DNA from: JAWHQP01 sp032586195
Lineage (GTDB): Bacteria; Pseudomonadota; Gammaproteobacteria; Enterobacterales; Pasteurellaceae
Assembly: GCA_032586195.1 (NCBI GenBank)
Contig: JAWHQP010000007.1
Location: 1 to 64,000, forward strand
Direction: 5' to 3'
DNA: 64,000 nucleotides
Shown in pieces: positions 42,096-51,051 of this stretch. Made by a program: the position numbers and the translations under genes. A model generated the notes under the pieces. The model had not been told where the DNA came from. It did not search any database and was given only the letters and a program-made list of their open reading frames with translations. Position 1 is the first letter of the stretch, and each line of letters begins with the position of its first letter.

Positions 42096-42860
42096 ATGGT
42101 ACAAAATGAACGAGAAAATCAAATACTGACATTATTAAAGGAACAGGGTTACGTAGATAATCTTGAGTTAAGTAGAAAGCTGGAGTGTTCTACGGTCACT
42201 ATCCGAACCGCTATGAGAAATTTGGAAAAACAGGGGCTTATCGCAAGAACCCACGGCGGTGCCCAGCTTGTTGCAAATACATTAACGCTTTCTCTTTCCG
42301 CCGGGAATATTTTTAAGAATAACGAAAACAAACGAAAAATCGCCCAACAAGCCTATACCTACATCAACGAACGGGATACCATCATATTAGATGACTCATC
42401 CAATAGTTTTTACCTTGCTCAATTAATCAAAGAGAAAAAGGATAAATCTCTTATAGTCATCACAAATTCCCTTGCCATCGCATGTGAATTATCCGGCTGT
42501 GATAAAACCGAGGTTGTGTTAATCGGAGGATTGCTAGGAGGAGGTTTGCCCGCCACAATGGGAGAAACTGCATTAAATACACTGCGACAATTTAAAGCCG
42601 ACAAAGGATTTATCGGTGTGTACGGTATTAATCCGCAAATCGGCATCACCTCCATCGGACATGATCAAATGCTGATAAAACGGCTTATTTTAGAGCAGGC
42701 ACAAGAGGTTTATGTATTGGTCGGCAGTGAGAAATTCGGCGATAGCTGCCTGAGTGTCGCAGCGCCGTTATCAAAGGTTCACCGCATTATCACCGATCGG
42801 AACATTCCAGCGGAATATCAAAGGGTTACGCGTGAGCAGACCTTATTGGATATTGTTTAG
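42096..42860 (+). CDS. DeoR/GlpR-family transcriptional regulator of the dtnK operon
   Basis: 254 residues. N-terminal winged helix-turn-helix with NLELSRKLECSTVTIRTAMRNLEKQG (recognition STVTIRTAMR) and the HGGAQLV hinge, followed by the DeoRC sensing domain (ILDDSSNSFYLAQLI, VLIGGLLGGG, VGSEKFGDS). It is divergent from pdxA2 and probably represses that operon until a phosphorylated C4 acid appears. It differs from the regulator at 19283, so each operon has its own. Confidence 0.9.
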   Translation: MVQNERENQILTLLKEQGYVDNLELSRKLECSTVTIRTAMRNLEKQGLIARTHGGAQLVANTLTLSLSAGNIFKNNENKRKIAQQAYTYINERDTIILDDSSNSFYLAQLIKEKKDKSLIVITNSLAIACELSGCDKTEVVLIGGLLGGGLPATMGETALNTLRQFKADKGFIGVYGINPQIGITSIGHDQMLIKRLILEQAQEVYVLVGSEKFGDSCLSVAAPLSKVHRIITDRNIPAEYQRVTREQTLLDIV

Positions 42861-42871
42861 CGTCAACAATG

Positions 42872-42911
42872 AAGCGCGGTGCTAAAAACTCACGTTTTTG
42901 ACACCGCACTT
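42872..42911. terminator. USS-dyad bidirectional terminator between the regulator and trpS
   Basis: AAGCGCGGTG and CACCGCACTT pair with one mismatch around an inner AAAAAC/GTTTTT hairpin. The right arm is a canonical USS in inverse orientation. The genes on either side converge. Confidence 0.75.
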
Positions 42912-42923
42912 TGATTTTTCCAT

Positions 42924-43934
42924 CTAGTCCGCTGCGCTAACGAAGCCAACGGCCCGGTACACTTTAGCAAGGGTCGCTTTGGCTCGGGCGCGGGCTTTGC
43001 GGGCGCCTTCGGCGGCAATGCGGTTCAGTAATGCTTCGTCGCGGCGGAAACGGTTAAAGCGTTCCTGCAAATTCATCAACATGGCGGAAACTTCCTCTGC
43101 CACCGCCCCCTTCAAGTGACCGTACATTTGCCCCGCAAATTCCTGTTCCAGGGTCGTAATAGACTTGTTGGTGAGCACGGAAAGCATTTCCAGCAGATTG
43201 GATACGCCGGCTTTGTTTTCCAGGTCATAACGCACTACAGGCGGTTCGTCACCATCGGTTAAGGCACGTTTGATTTTTTTCGCCGCAGATTTCGGATCCT
43301 CTAACAGCGTTATTACGTTGTTACGGTTATCGTCGGATTTCGACATTTTTTTGCTTGGATCCTGCAATGCCATGATTTTCGCTCCTGCTTTCGGAATAAA
43401 GGCTTCCGGCACCACAAACTGATCTTCGCCATACAAAGCGTTGAAACGCTGCGCGATATCGCGGGTAATTTCTAAATGTTGACGCTGATCCTCGCCCACC
43501 GGCACTTGGTTGGCCTGATAAAGCAGAATATCCGCCGCCATCAGAACCGGGTAGGTAAACAGGCCCACGTTAACATTTTCCGCATAGCGGGAAGATTTAT
43601 CCTTAAACTGGGTCATACGGCTCATTTCGCCGAAATAGGTGTAACAGTTCAGCACCCAACTTAATTGAGTGTGTTCCGGCACGTGGGACTGAATAAAAAT
43701 AGTGCTCTTGTCAGGATCAATGCCGCAGGCCAGATAAAGCGCCAATACATCCAGCGTGGCTTTACGTAGCTTTTCCGGGTCCTGACGAACGGTAATGGCG
43801 TGCAAATCCACAATACAGAACAAGCAGTCGTAATCATCCTGCATTTTCACCCACTGGCGCAGCGCCCCGAGATAATTGCCGATAGTCAATTCGCCCGAAG
43901 GCTGCACGCCGCTGAGAACAACAGGTTTGCTCAT
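42924..43934 (-). CDS. trpS: Tryptophanyl-tRNA synthetase
   Basis: 336 residues. Class I signatures are present: SGELTIGNYLGAL (HIGH-equivalent TIGN) and KKMSKSDDN. Function is charging of tRNA-Trp in the cytoplasm. It follows gph and rpe in the order rpe-gph-trpS known from other gammaproteobacteria. Start follows AAGGAAA. Confidence 0.97.
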   Translation of the reverse strand: MSKPVVLSGVQPSGELTIGNYLGALRQWVKMQDDYDCLFCIVDLHAITVRQDPEKLRKATLDVLALYLACGIDPDKSTIFIQSHVPEHTQLSWVLNCYTYFGEMSRMTQFKDKSSRYAENVNVGLFTYPVLMAADILLYQANQVPVGEDQRQHLEITRDIAQRFNALYGEDQFVVPEAFIPKAGAKIMALQDPSKKMSKSDDNRNNVITLLEDPKSAAKKIKRALTDGDEPPVVRYDLENKAGVSNLLEMLSVLTNKSITTLEQEFAGQMYGHLKGAVAEEVSAMLMNLQERFNRFRRDEALLNRIAAEGARKARARAKATLAKVYRAVGFVSAAD

Positions 43935-44002
43935 GTGATTTTCCTTTTAAAACGGTTAAAACTCAAAAAAACGACACCGCACTTTGCGGCTTTCATAAAC
44001 GG

Positions 44003-44677
44003 TTAGACGATAGTCAATAAATTGCTGAAATCATCAAACACCCAGTCAGGATTTGCCTCCGCAATCGGAATATTATAGTTATAGCCGTAGGTTAACCCCA
44101 CGACGGCACAGCCTGCGGCATGGGCGGCAGCAATATCATTGCGCGAGTCGCCTACAAACAGCACTTGGTGCGGATACAAGCCGAATTTGCCGCATAAGTA
44201 ATACAGCGGCGCCGGGTGCGGCTTGATGGCAGGCAGCGATTGCCCGCCGAGGGTTTCGCTGAACAGATGATCAATACCGAAGGCTTTCAACACAGGCTGA
44301 ACATGGCGGGTCGGTTTATTGGTCACCACGGCAAGAATAAAACCCTGGGCTTTTAATTTTTCCAATGTGATTTTGACATTCGGATATAACCGGCTGACAT
44401 TACAGAGATTTTCGCCATAATATTGACTGAATTTTTCCTTTAAGCCGTTCTGTTCGGCGACGGTAAGCGATTTACCGGTTTGTTGTGCCGCCCAGGCGAC
44501 ACCGCGGCTGATTAATATGTCCGCGCCGTTGCCGATCCAGGTTAAGACTAATTCTTCGGAAGCGGCCGGGTAGCCGTAATCCGCCAGGGCGGAATTAACG
44601 GATAAGGCGAGATCCGGCAGGCTGTTGACCAGCGTGCCGTCTAAATCAAAACCAATTAATTTAAACTGAGATTTCAT
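44003..44677 (-). CDS. gph: Phosphoglycolate phosphatase (HAD family)
   Basis: 224 residues. HAD motifs: GFDLDGTLVNSLPDL (nucleophile Asp), VVTNKPT, and VGDSRNDIAAAHAAG. It hydrolyses 2-phosphoglycolate, a product of DNA end repair. Its start codon overlaps the reconstructed rpe stop (ATGA), which supports the rpe frame correction. A 69-bp gap with a USS separates it from trpS. Confidence 0.94.
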   Translation of the reverse strand: MKSQFKLIGFDLDGTLVNSLPDLALSVNSALADYGYPAASEELVLTWIGNGADILISRGVAWAAQQTGKSLTVAEQNGLKEKFSQYYGENLCNVSRLYPNVKITLEKLKAQGFILAVVTNKPTRHVQPVLKAFGIDHLFSETLGGQSLPAIKPHPAPLYYLCGKFGLYPHQVLFVGDSRNDIAAAHAAGCAVVGLTYGYNYNIPIAEANPDWVFDDFSNLLTIV

Positions 44678-45353
44678 GCTGTTTCCTTAATCTGAGCCAA
44701 TTGCCGACGCATTTCATCAATGACTTTTTGGTAATCCGGCTGATCGAAAATAGCCGACCCGGCCACGAACATATCCGCGCCCGCCGCCGCGATCTCGGCG
44801 ATATTATTCGCTTTCACGCCGCCATCCACTTCAAGGCGAATATCATAACCGCTGTCATCAATGCGTCGCGCGCCTGTTTTAACTTCTCCAAAGTGGCGGG
44901 AATAAAGGATTGTCCGCCGAAGCCGGGGTTAACCGACATCAACAAAATCACATCGACCTTATCCATCACATAATCCAGATAACTTAACGGCGTAGCGGGA
45001 TTAAATACCAGACCCGCTTTACAGCCGTGCTCGCGCACCAGCTGCAATGAGCGGTCAATATGTTCCGTTGCCTCGGGATGGAAAGTAATATAGCTTGCGC
45101 CCGCTTTAGCGAAATCGGGAATAATGCGATCCACAGGTTTCACCATTAAATGCACATCAATCGGAGCGGTAATGCCGTAATCGCGCAATGCCTTGCACAC
45201 CGCCGGGCCGAAAGTAAGATTCGGCACATAATGATTATCCATTACATCAAAATGAATCAAATCGGCACCGCACTTGAGCACTTCCGCCACATCGTCACCC
45301 AGACGGGCAAGATCGGCGGAAAGAATTGAAGGGGCAATTAAATAAGGTTTCAT
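44674..45353 (-). pseudogene. rpe: Ribulose-phosphate 3-epimerase, frameshifted near its C-terminus
   Basis: The frame from 45353 encodes APSILSADLARLG, VMDNHYVPNLTFG, DVHLMV and MSVNPGFGGQSFI, but ends early at 44814 after 179 residues. A one-base loss in the GCGCGCG run near 44875-44882 explains this: in the other frame RRRIDDSGYDIRLEVDGG and ADMFVAGSAIFDQPDY follow and the gene ends at 44674, for 226 residues, the normal length, overlapping gph by the usual ATGA. Rpe interconverts ribulose and xylulose 5-phosphate. Loss of the EVDGG and AGSAIF phosphate-binding loops would inactivate it, so a sequencing error in this GC repeat is likely; a real mutation is the alternative. Confidence 0.9.
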
Positions 45354-45486
45354 GTTATCACCTCAATGATGAAAAAATATTGCCTGGTAGTGTACTACAG
45401 AATGCCGGCCGGCGCTAAAAATATTCATGCAAACCCAAAGGGATATCGTTATAATCCGACCATTGTATCGCTATCGGAGAAACGAC

Positions 45487-46113
45487 ATGGAAAGCTATAT
45501 TCAAGGATTTTTAGTCTGCAGCGGGCTGATTATCGCCATCGGGGCGCAAAACGCCTTTGTATTAAAACAGGGCTTATTACGGAAAAATATTCTCGCCGTG
45601 GTGCTCACCTGCTTTGCTTGCGATTTCATATTAATTTCCATGGGAGTATTAGGTTTAGGAAACCTAATCAGCAGCAACCCGATTGCCACTGTGGCTTTAG
45701 CTATTGTGGGCGCAGTATTTTTGTTGGTCTATGGCGCGAGAGCATTCCGTTCCGCCTATACGGGCAAATATGCCTTGGCGTTGGAAAACGGTGAAACCGG
45801 CCAATCTTCGGCTTTTAAAGCCGTGCTCGCTACCCTCGGTGTAACGCTTTTGAATCCGCATGTTTATCTGGACTGTTTCGCCATTATCGGCGGCATCGCC
45901 GGCACCTTAAGCTCGGAACAAAAGCTCGCCTTTCTATGCGGAGCGCTCACCACCTCGTTATTGTGGTTCTTCTGTCTCGGTTACGGAGCAAGACTGCTTA
46001 TGCCGTTATTTAAACGCGCTATAACCTGGCGGATTCTGGACAGCATCATCGGCATAGTGATGTGGCTGATTGCATTCGGTCTGATACGTTATGCGACAGG
46101 GTTGACAAGTTAA
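45487..46113 (+). CDS. argO: LysE/ArgO-family basic amino acid exporter
   Basis: 208 residues, six membrane helices. IAIGAQNAFVLKQG near the N-terminus and LLNPHVYLD in the middle are the LysE/ArgO signatures. It exports L-arginine or lysine. The frame can be extended 20 codons, but the ATG at 45487 has GGAG and begins at the family's start. It is divergent from rpe and followed by a USS and a GCCCC/GGGGC hairpin (46144-46162). Confidence 0.88.
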   Translation: MESYIQGFLVCSGLIIAIGAQNAFVLKQGLLRKNILAVVLTCFACDFILISMGVLGLGNLISSNPIATVALAIVGAVFLLVYGARAFRSAYTGKYALALENGETGQSSAFKAVLATLGVTLLNPHVYLDCFAIIGGIAGTLSSEQKLAFLCGALTTSLLWFFCLGYGARLLMPLFKRAITWRILDSIIGIVMWLIAFGLIRYATGLTS

Positions 46114-46143
46114 AGTGCGGTATCAACAATTCGAGTTTTTAAC

Positions 46144-46162
46144 GCCCCCGAGTATCAGGGGC
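46144..46162. terminator. Short GC hairpin between convergent argO and cysE
   Basis: GCCCC-cgagtatca-GGGGC, preceded by a USS (46113-46121) with a GAGTTTTT tail. Likely bidirectional terminator. Confidence 0.5.
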
Positions 46163-46169
46163 CGACAGA

Positions 46170-46967
46170 TTAAATATTCAGATATCCCTGATCGTCAATA
46201 AAATTCTGATTCATTTCAAAGGCCGGTTTGGCGGTGCGATCCTTGCTGACGATACGGGCGGGCACACCCGCGGCGGTGGCGTATTCCGGCACGGGTTGCA
46301 ATACCACGGAATTACCGCCGATTTTGGCATATTTACCCACTTCGATATTACCGAGAATTTTCGCTCCCGCGCCGATCATCACGCCTTCGCGGATTTTCGG
46401 GTGACGATCGCCGGATTCTTTGCCCGTACCGCCCAACGTGACGCCCTGCAGAATGGAAACATCGTTTTCTATCACCGCAGTTTCCCCCACTACAATACCG
46501 GTGGCGTGGTCAAACATGATACCGCAGCCGATACGGGCGGCGGGATGAATATCCACGTCAAAGGCGACTGAAATCTGATTTTGCAGATAAATCGCCAGCG
46601 ACTTACGTTCCTGCTGCCACAGATAATGGGTAATGCGATAGCTTTGAATGGCGTGAAACCCCTTGAGATACAGCAGCGGGGTTGACCAGAATTCCACCGC
46701 CGGATCGCGCTGACGCACCGCGTTAATATCACAGGCCGCCATTTCAATAATACTCGGCTGGGCCTGATACGCCTCCTCAATAATTTCCCGTAAGGTAATC
46801 GCGGGCATGGTCGTGGTCGCGAGTTTATTAGCGAGAATATAACTGAGCGCCCCTCCTAGATTTTTATGCTTCAAGATAGTGGAATGGAAAAAACTCGCCA
46901 GCATCGGCTCATGTTCAACCAACTCTTTCGTTTCATTACGAATATTATCCCAAACTTCGACTAACAT
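46170..46967 (-). CDS. cysE: Serine acetyltransferase
   Basis: 265 residues. N-terminal EPMLASFFHSTILKHKNLGGALSY block and the left-handed beta-helix with DIHPAARIG, DHATGIVVGETAVI and GDRHPKI are those of CysE, first step of cysteine synthesis (serine plus acetyl-CoA to O-acetylserine). A much longer frame runs back into gpsA; the ATG at 46967 (AAGGA ahead) matches the family start MLVEVWDN. An alternative ATG at 46991 is possible. Confidence 0.95.
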   Translation of the reverse strand: MLVEVWDNIRNETKELVEHEPMLASFFHSTILKHKNLGGALSYILANKLATTTMPAITLREIIEEAYQAQPSIIEMAACDINAVRQRDPAVEFWSTPLLYLKGFHAIQSYRITHYLWQQERKSLAIYLQNQISVAFDVDIHPAARIGCGIMFDHATGIVVGETAVIENDVSILQGVTLGGTGKESGDRHPKIREGVMIGAGAKILGNIEVGKYAKIGGNSVVLQPVPEYATAAGVPARIVSKDRTAKPAFEMNQNFIDDQGYLNI

Positions 46968-46992
46968 GATGATTCCTTCGCTATCCGTCATT

Positions 46993-48000
46993 TTATTCCC
47001 CCTTGCGTTTACGACCCAGCAGCGCGGTGGCTGCCTGTTTAATGCCTTTCCGGCAGAACAGCACTTGGTAAATCTGCTCGGTGATCGGCATTTCCACCTG
47101 CTGCCGCTGCGCCAGTAAATAGGCTTCTTTGGTATTATAAAACCCTTCCACCACCTGGCCGATATTCTGCATAGCGGTTTGCGGATCAATATTTTGCCCC
47201 AGCATTAACCCGAAACGACGGTTGCGGGATTGGTTATCGGTACAGGTCAACACCAAATCGCCCAGTCCCGACATGCCCATAAAGGTGGCGGGATTCGCTC
47301 CCAAGGATACGCCCAAACGGCTGATTTCCGCCAGCCCGCGGGTAATTAAAGCGGTTCTTGCATTAGCGCCGAAACCGAGACCGTCAGACATCCCCGCGCT
47401 GATGGCGATCACATTTTTAATCGCGCCGCCAAGCTGTACACCGATTATATCGTGGTTGATATACACTCGAAAATGCTTGCTGCAATGAATGCGGGCCTGC
47501 AATTCCAAGGCAAAATTCTCGTCTTTTGAAGCAAGGGCGATGGCGGTCGGCAGCCCTTCCGCCAGTTCTTTGGCAAAAGTCGGGCCCGATAATACGGCTA
47601 ACGGATAACGTTCGCCCAGCCGATCGTGCACCACTTCCTGCAGCAATCGTCCCGTATTGCGTTCCAGCCCTTTGGTCGCCCATAGAATACGTTGATCGGG
47701 CCGCAGGTGCGGTGCTATTTTTTCGATTATTTCACCAAAGGCATGGCTCGGCACGACAATCAGAATATCACGAGAACGCGCCATCGCCTGCACCAAATCC
47801 GGCTCAACAATTAAGGCATCAGGAAACGGAATATCGGGTAAAAAGCGTTGATTCCGCCGTTCGGCGATCAGCTGCCGGCAGTGTTCCGCATTATGTCCCC
47901 AAAGATAGGTCGGCGAACCGTTACGGGAAAGCGCTATAGCAAGCGACGTACCGTAAGAACCCGCTCCCAGTATGGTAATCGGCGTATTGGCTTGATTCAT
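46993..48000 (-). CDS. gpsA: Glycerol-3-phosphate dehydrogenase (NAD(P)+)
   Basis: 335 residues. NAD motif ILGAGSYGTSLA, VPSHAFGE, SGPTFAKELA and the catalytic region GVQLGGAIKNVIAI are conserved. It reduces dihydroxyacetone phosphate to glycerol 3-phosphate for phospholipids. Start at 48000 gives proper spacing to GGAGG; the preceding ATG at 48003 is too close. It lies just downstream of secB and upstream of cysE. Confidence 0.96.
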   Translation of the reverse strand: MNQANTPITILGAGSYGTSLAIALSRNGSPTYLWGHNAEHCRQLIAERRNQRFLPDIPFPDALIVEPDLVQAMARSRDILIVVPSHAFGEIIEKIAPHLRPDQRILWATKGLERNTGRLLQEVVHDRLGERYPLAVLSGPTFAKELAEGLPTAIALASKDENFALELQARIHCSKHFRVYINHDIIGVQLGGAIKNVIAISAGMSDGLGFGANARTALITRGLAEISRLGVSLGANPATFMGMSGLGDLVLTCTDNQSRNRRFGLMLGQNIDPQTAMQNIGQVVEGFYNTKEAYLLAQRQQVEMPITEQIYQVLFCRKGIKQAATALLGRKRKGE

Positions 48001-48029
48001 CATTACCTCCATAAACAACAAGATAAAAA

Positions 48030-48052
48030 ATAGCACGGGAAAACCGTGCTAT
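48030..48052 (-). terminator. Terminator between secB and gpsA
   Basis: ATAGCACGG / CCGTGCTAT hairpin followed on the minus strand by TTTTTT. Strong intrinsic terminator signal just past the secB stop. Confidence 0.85.
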
Positions 48053-48070
48053 TCAAGCTGTTATTAAGAG

Positions 48071-48586
48071 TTAATTAATACTGGCTGATTCCGGCGGCTG
48101 CTGTTTAGCCTCTTCTTCCTCTAAACGACGCAAATGTTCTACGAATAAAGCGTCAAAATTTACCGGAGAAAGATTCAGCGCCGGAAATGTGCCGCGGTTG
48201 ACAAGGTTGGATACCAATTCACGCGCGTAAGGGAACAGCATATTCGGGCATTGTGAAGTCAGGCAATGGGTCATTTGCATATCTTCCAGGCCGCTGATGG
48301 TAAACACGCCGGCCTGTTTCACTTCGCACAGGAAAGCGAGATCATTGCTGTCTTCCAGACGGGTTTCCACCGTGAGGTGCAGGACAACTTCATACAAGTC
48401 GTCACCGAGCTGTTTTGCTTCGGTGCCGAGATTGAAATTTAAATTAGGTTTCCATTCCTGTTGAAAAATAGCCGGCAAATTCGGTGCTTCAAATGAGATA
48501 TCTTTCACATAAATACGTTGAATTTGTAATACCGCCTGTGCTTGTTCTTCTGCCTGCGGCGCGGCGGATTGATTTTCTTCTGCCAT
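48071..48586 (-). CDS. secB: Protein-export chaperone SecB
   Basis: 171 residues. QIQRIYVKDISFEAPNLP at the start of the fold and the central MTHCLTSQCPNMLFPYARE region are diagnostic. A low-complexity Gln/Glu/Ala stretch (residues 4-20) precedes. It keeps preproteins unfolded and hands them to SecA. The frame extends 20 codons upstream, overlapping the rhodanese gene; the ATG at 48586 is the family start. Confidence 0.96.
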   Translation of the reverse strand: MAEENQSAAPQAEEQAQAVLQIQRIYVKDISFEAPNLPAIFQQEWKPNLNFNLGTEAKQLGDDLYEVVLHLTVETRLEDSNDLAFLCEVKQAGVFTISGLEDMQMTHCLTSQCPNMLFPYARELVSNLVNRGTFPALNLSPVNFDALFVEHLRRLEEEEAKQQPPESASIN

Positions 48587-48596
48587 GATAAAATCC

Positions 48597-49034
48597 TTAT
48601 TTAACGAGTGGTAAGTTTGCGTTTTTCCAGCCGGCGATGCCTTCATTAAGCACGTAAACCCGGCTGAATTTGTTTTTAGCTAAAATATTGGCGGAGGTTC
48701 GGGAAGCGGCACCGTTGGCGCACACCAAAATCACCGGGGTATCTTTATGATGTTCCAATTTGCCCAGATTCTGCGTTTTAATATCGGTCGGCAAAAACTG
48801 CTGACTGCCCGCAATGTGACCGTGTTTGAATTCATCAGGGCTGCGCAGGTCAATCACTACCGCGTCCTGATTATTGATTAAGCTGGTGGCTTGAGCGTTT
48901 GATATCAATTTGACCTTGACGGTCGCGGCTTGAAATAACTGATAAACCACCATTAAAAATATCGCGACCCAGGCAGCGATAAGCAATGTATGGTTTTTGG
49001 CAAATTGCACTGCCAACGGCATAAAGTCTTGCAT
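48597..49034 (-). CDS. yibN: Membrane-anchored rhodanese-like protein (YibN-like)
   Basis: 145 residues: one N-terminal membrane helix (about 12-32) then a rhodanese domain with VIDLRSPDEFKHGHIAG and active-site Cys in VCANGAASRTSA, ending GIAGWKNANLPL. Likely a sulfurtransferase facing the cytoplasm; acceptor unknown. It precedes secB by 10 bases, the same order as yibN-secB-gpsA in enterobacteria. Start ATG at 49034 has GAGA upstream; the longer frame is not needed. Confidence 0.88.
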   Translation of the reverse strand: MQDFMPLAVQFAKNHTLLIAAWVAIFLMVVYQLFQAATVKVKLISNAQATSLINNQDAVVIDLRSPDEFKHGHIAGSQQFLPTDIKTQNLGKLEHHKDTPVILVCANGAASRTSANILAKNKFSRVYVLNEGIAGWKNANLPLVK

Positions 49035-49362
49035 GAAATTCTCTTGATTTAGTCTAGGTAATAAAAGAGGGTTAAGTATAACCGCACTTTTCTGATCTTT
49101 CAAAGAATCTATTACAAATAAATTGATCTAGCTTATAGATAGGCTCCCTATTTATTGGTATATTAGCTCCGTTTTATAAATTAAGGGAGATCGCCTGCCT
49201 TCTTACGGCATATGAGCCGTATCAAACACAGTGTGTCGGTAAGGAAAGTGCGGTGCCGAATGCTTTAGTTTTTGAACGTCGGTTCCGCCGACGGTGCCGA
49301 AAGCATAGCAGCTTCCATACGAAGTTGCGTATAAAAAACGATTTTTCAAAAAGGAAAAGATT
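49035..49362. other. Gene-free region between yibN and dcu with promoter and repeat
   Basis: 328 bp between divergent genes. It holds a USS at 49081, an AT-rich stretch with a possible extended -10 (TGGTATATT near 49157-49165), and the composite repeat at 49245. A TTGAT half-site near 49121 recalls FNR but has no ATCAA partner. Confidence 0.5.
49245..49341. repeat. USS-linked composite repeat, copy B
   Basis: USS at 49246-49254, GTCGG-ttccg-CCGAC hairpin, then GCAGCTTC-catac-GAAGTTGC and CGTATAAAAAA. It aligns along its whole length with copy A at 20049. Both arms of the second hairpin changed together (ACCTC/GAGGT to GCTTC/GAAGT), so the fold is kept. It lies in the 5' leader of the dcu gene. 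Confidence 0.65.
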
Positions 49363-50685
49363 ATGTCTGCAATGTTTATTTTGCAATTTGCCATAGTATT
49401 ACTATGTATTTTAATGGGGGCTCGAGTTGGCGGTATCGGCTTGGGTGTGTTCGGGGGCCTCGGATTAGCCATCTTATCCTTTGGCTTCGATATTAAACCG
49501 GCCGGTTTACCGATTGACGTAATGTTTATGATCATGGCGGTAGTCTCCGCCGCAGCCGCCATGCAAGCGGCCGGCGGCTTAGATCTCATGATTAAGGTCG
49601 CGACCAAAATTCTGCGTAAGAATCCGAAATATATCACCTTTATCGCGCCGGCCGTTACCTGGACGTTCACCCTGTTGGCGGGAACGGGCCACGTAGCTTA
49701 TTCCGTATTGCCGGTAATCGCCGAAGTGGCCCGTCATAACGGCGTGCGTCCCGAACGACCGCTTTCCATGGCGGTAATCGCGTCACAATTCGCCATCGTG
49801 GCAAGTCCGATTGCGGCCGCCGTGGTCGCCGTAGTCGCTTATCTCGAACCGCAAGGTATTACTCTCGGTGATGTATTGATAGTTACTATCCCATCCACCA
49901 TTTTGGGTATCGCCTTAGCCTGTATTTTCGTTAACAAGATGGGTAAAGAATTGAAAGACGACCCTGAATATCAACGTCGTTTAAAAGACCCTAAATATTT
50001 AGAAGAAAGCCACGCCAATGTTGATCCCGCAAGTATCGTCGTCACCAACAGCGCCAGAATTTCCGTCACGCTGTTCCTAATCGGTGCATTATTGGTGGTG
50101 GTTATGGGGGCGATTCCGTCCTTACGTCCCGCCTTTGACGGCAAACCGATGGGCATGGCTCACACCATCGAAATCGTAATGCTTTCCATTGGTGCGTTAA
50201 TCATTCTGTTCTGCAGACCGGACGGCACGGAAATCACCAAAGGTTCCGTATTCCATGCCGGTATGCGTGCGGTTATCGCCATTTTCGGTATCGCCTGGCT
50301 CGGTGATACCTTAATGCAGGCCCACATGACGGAAGTGAAAGAACTAGTCTCCGAATTGGTCAATACCGCGCCGTGGGCGTTTGCTTTCGCCTTATTTATA
50401 TTATCCGTACTGGTAAACAGTCAGGGCGCCACCGTTGCAACCCTTTTCCCGCTCGGTATCGCATTGGGCATCCCGGCGCCGGTACTGGTCGGGGTATTCG
50501 TTGCGGTAAACGGTTACTTCTTCATCCCAAACTACGGCCCGATTATCGCCTCCATTGACTTCGATACCACCGGCACAACCCGTATCGGTAAATATATCTT
50601 CAACCACAGCTTTATGATTCCGGGCCTGCTTAGCATGGTATTCAGCCTTTGCCTCGGCTTGCTGTTCGCCAATCTGTTCCTGTAG
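49363..50685 (+). CDS. Anaerobic C4-dicarboxylate transporter (Dcu family)
   Basis: 440 residues, about 12 membrane segments. GARVGGIGLG, LRKNPKYITF, AGTGHVAYSVLP and the C-terminal FDTTGTTRIGKYIFNHSFMIPG are Dcu features. It exchanges fumarate, malate or aspartate for succinate in fumarate respiration. GTGHV resembles DcuB while GTTRIGKYIFNH resembles DcuA, so the subtype is left open. Preceded by copy B of the composite repeat and followed by a hairpin and USS. Confidence 0.92.
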   Translation: MSAMFILQFAIVLLCILMGARVGGIGLGVFGGLGLAILSFGFDIKPAGLPIDVMFMIMAVVSAAAAMQAAGGLDLMIKVATKILRKNPKYITFIAPAVTWTFTLLAGTGHVAYSVLPVIAEVARHNGVRPERPLSMAVIASQFAIVASPIAAAVVAVVAYLEPQGITLGDVLIVTIPSTILGIALACIFVNKMGKELKDDPEYQRRLKDPKYLEESHANVDPASIVVTNSARISVTLFLIGALLVVVMGAIPSLRPAFDGKPMGMAHTIEIVMLSIGALIILFCRPDGTEITKGSVFHAGMRAVIAIFGIAWLGDTLMQAHMTEVKELVSELVNTAPWAFAFALFILSVLVNSQGATVATLFPLGIALGIPAPVLVGVFVAVNGYFFIPNYGPIIASIDFDTTGTTRIGKYIFNHSFMIPGLLSMVFSLCLGLLFANLFL

Positions 50686-51051
50686 CGTATAAAGTGCGGT
50701 GCTGAAAACGGCAGTTTTGATAAAATAACCGTGGACAATTCATCCACGGTTATTATCGGGCAATCGCCTCGTTACATTCAGATCTCCCGTTCATCTTCTC
50801 CCCGCCACATCACGGAATGAGTTAGATCGATTAACTTTTTTTCATCCAATGCCCGTAAACTTTTCTCCCGTCATCCGAATCTCTTGCCTGCATAAATTCC
50901 GTTTTCTAATCTAACATGCTGATCGAGCGCTTACTATTGGATAAGAAGAAGCAATCTAGTCTCCCGCTCGAAAACGACATTCAAAAAAACAGCTGTTTTC
51001 GACACCGCACTTTGCTACACATTTTTTAGCTTTCCGGCCGGCGTTAAGCGT
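50686..51051. other. Gene-free region between convergent dcu and brnQ
   Basis: 366 bp containing USS copies at 50692 and 51004, the dcu hairpin, and a palindrome AAAACAGCTGTTTT near 50986-50999 with T's on the minus strand that may terminate brnQ. In 50760-50980 I see no ORF, motif or repeat that I can name. Confidence 0.5.
50724..50754 (+). terminator. Hairpin terminator after dcu
   Basis: AATAACCGTGG / CCACGGTTATT, an 11-bp stem with a 9-base loop, without a long T-run. It follows a USS at 50692. Confidence 0.7.

Noticed and set aside
44814..45353. 179-residue Rpe as a true short protein
   Set aside because: Conserved C-terminal motifs follow in another frame and end exactly at the gph start, so a frameshift explains it better.
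46170..47189. 339-residue version of CysE
   Set aside because: The extension overlaps gpsA and has no similarity to the family.
49121..49136. FNR site upstream of dcu
   Set aside because: Only the TTGAT half fits; the second half lacks ATCAA.
49203..49670. Minus-strand ORF over the dcu start
   Set aside because: It runs through the composite repeat and the dcu coding start; a shadow.
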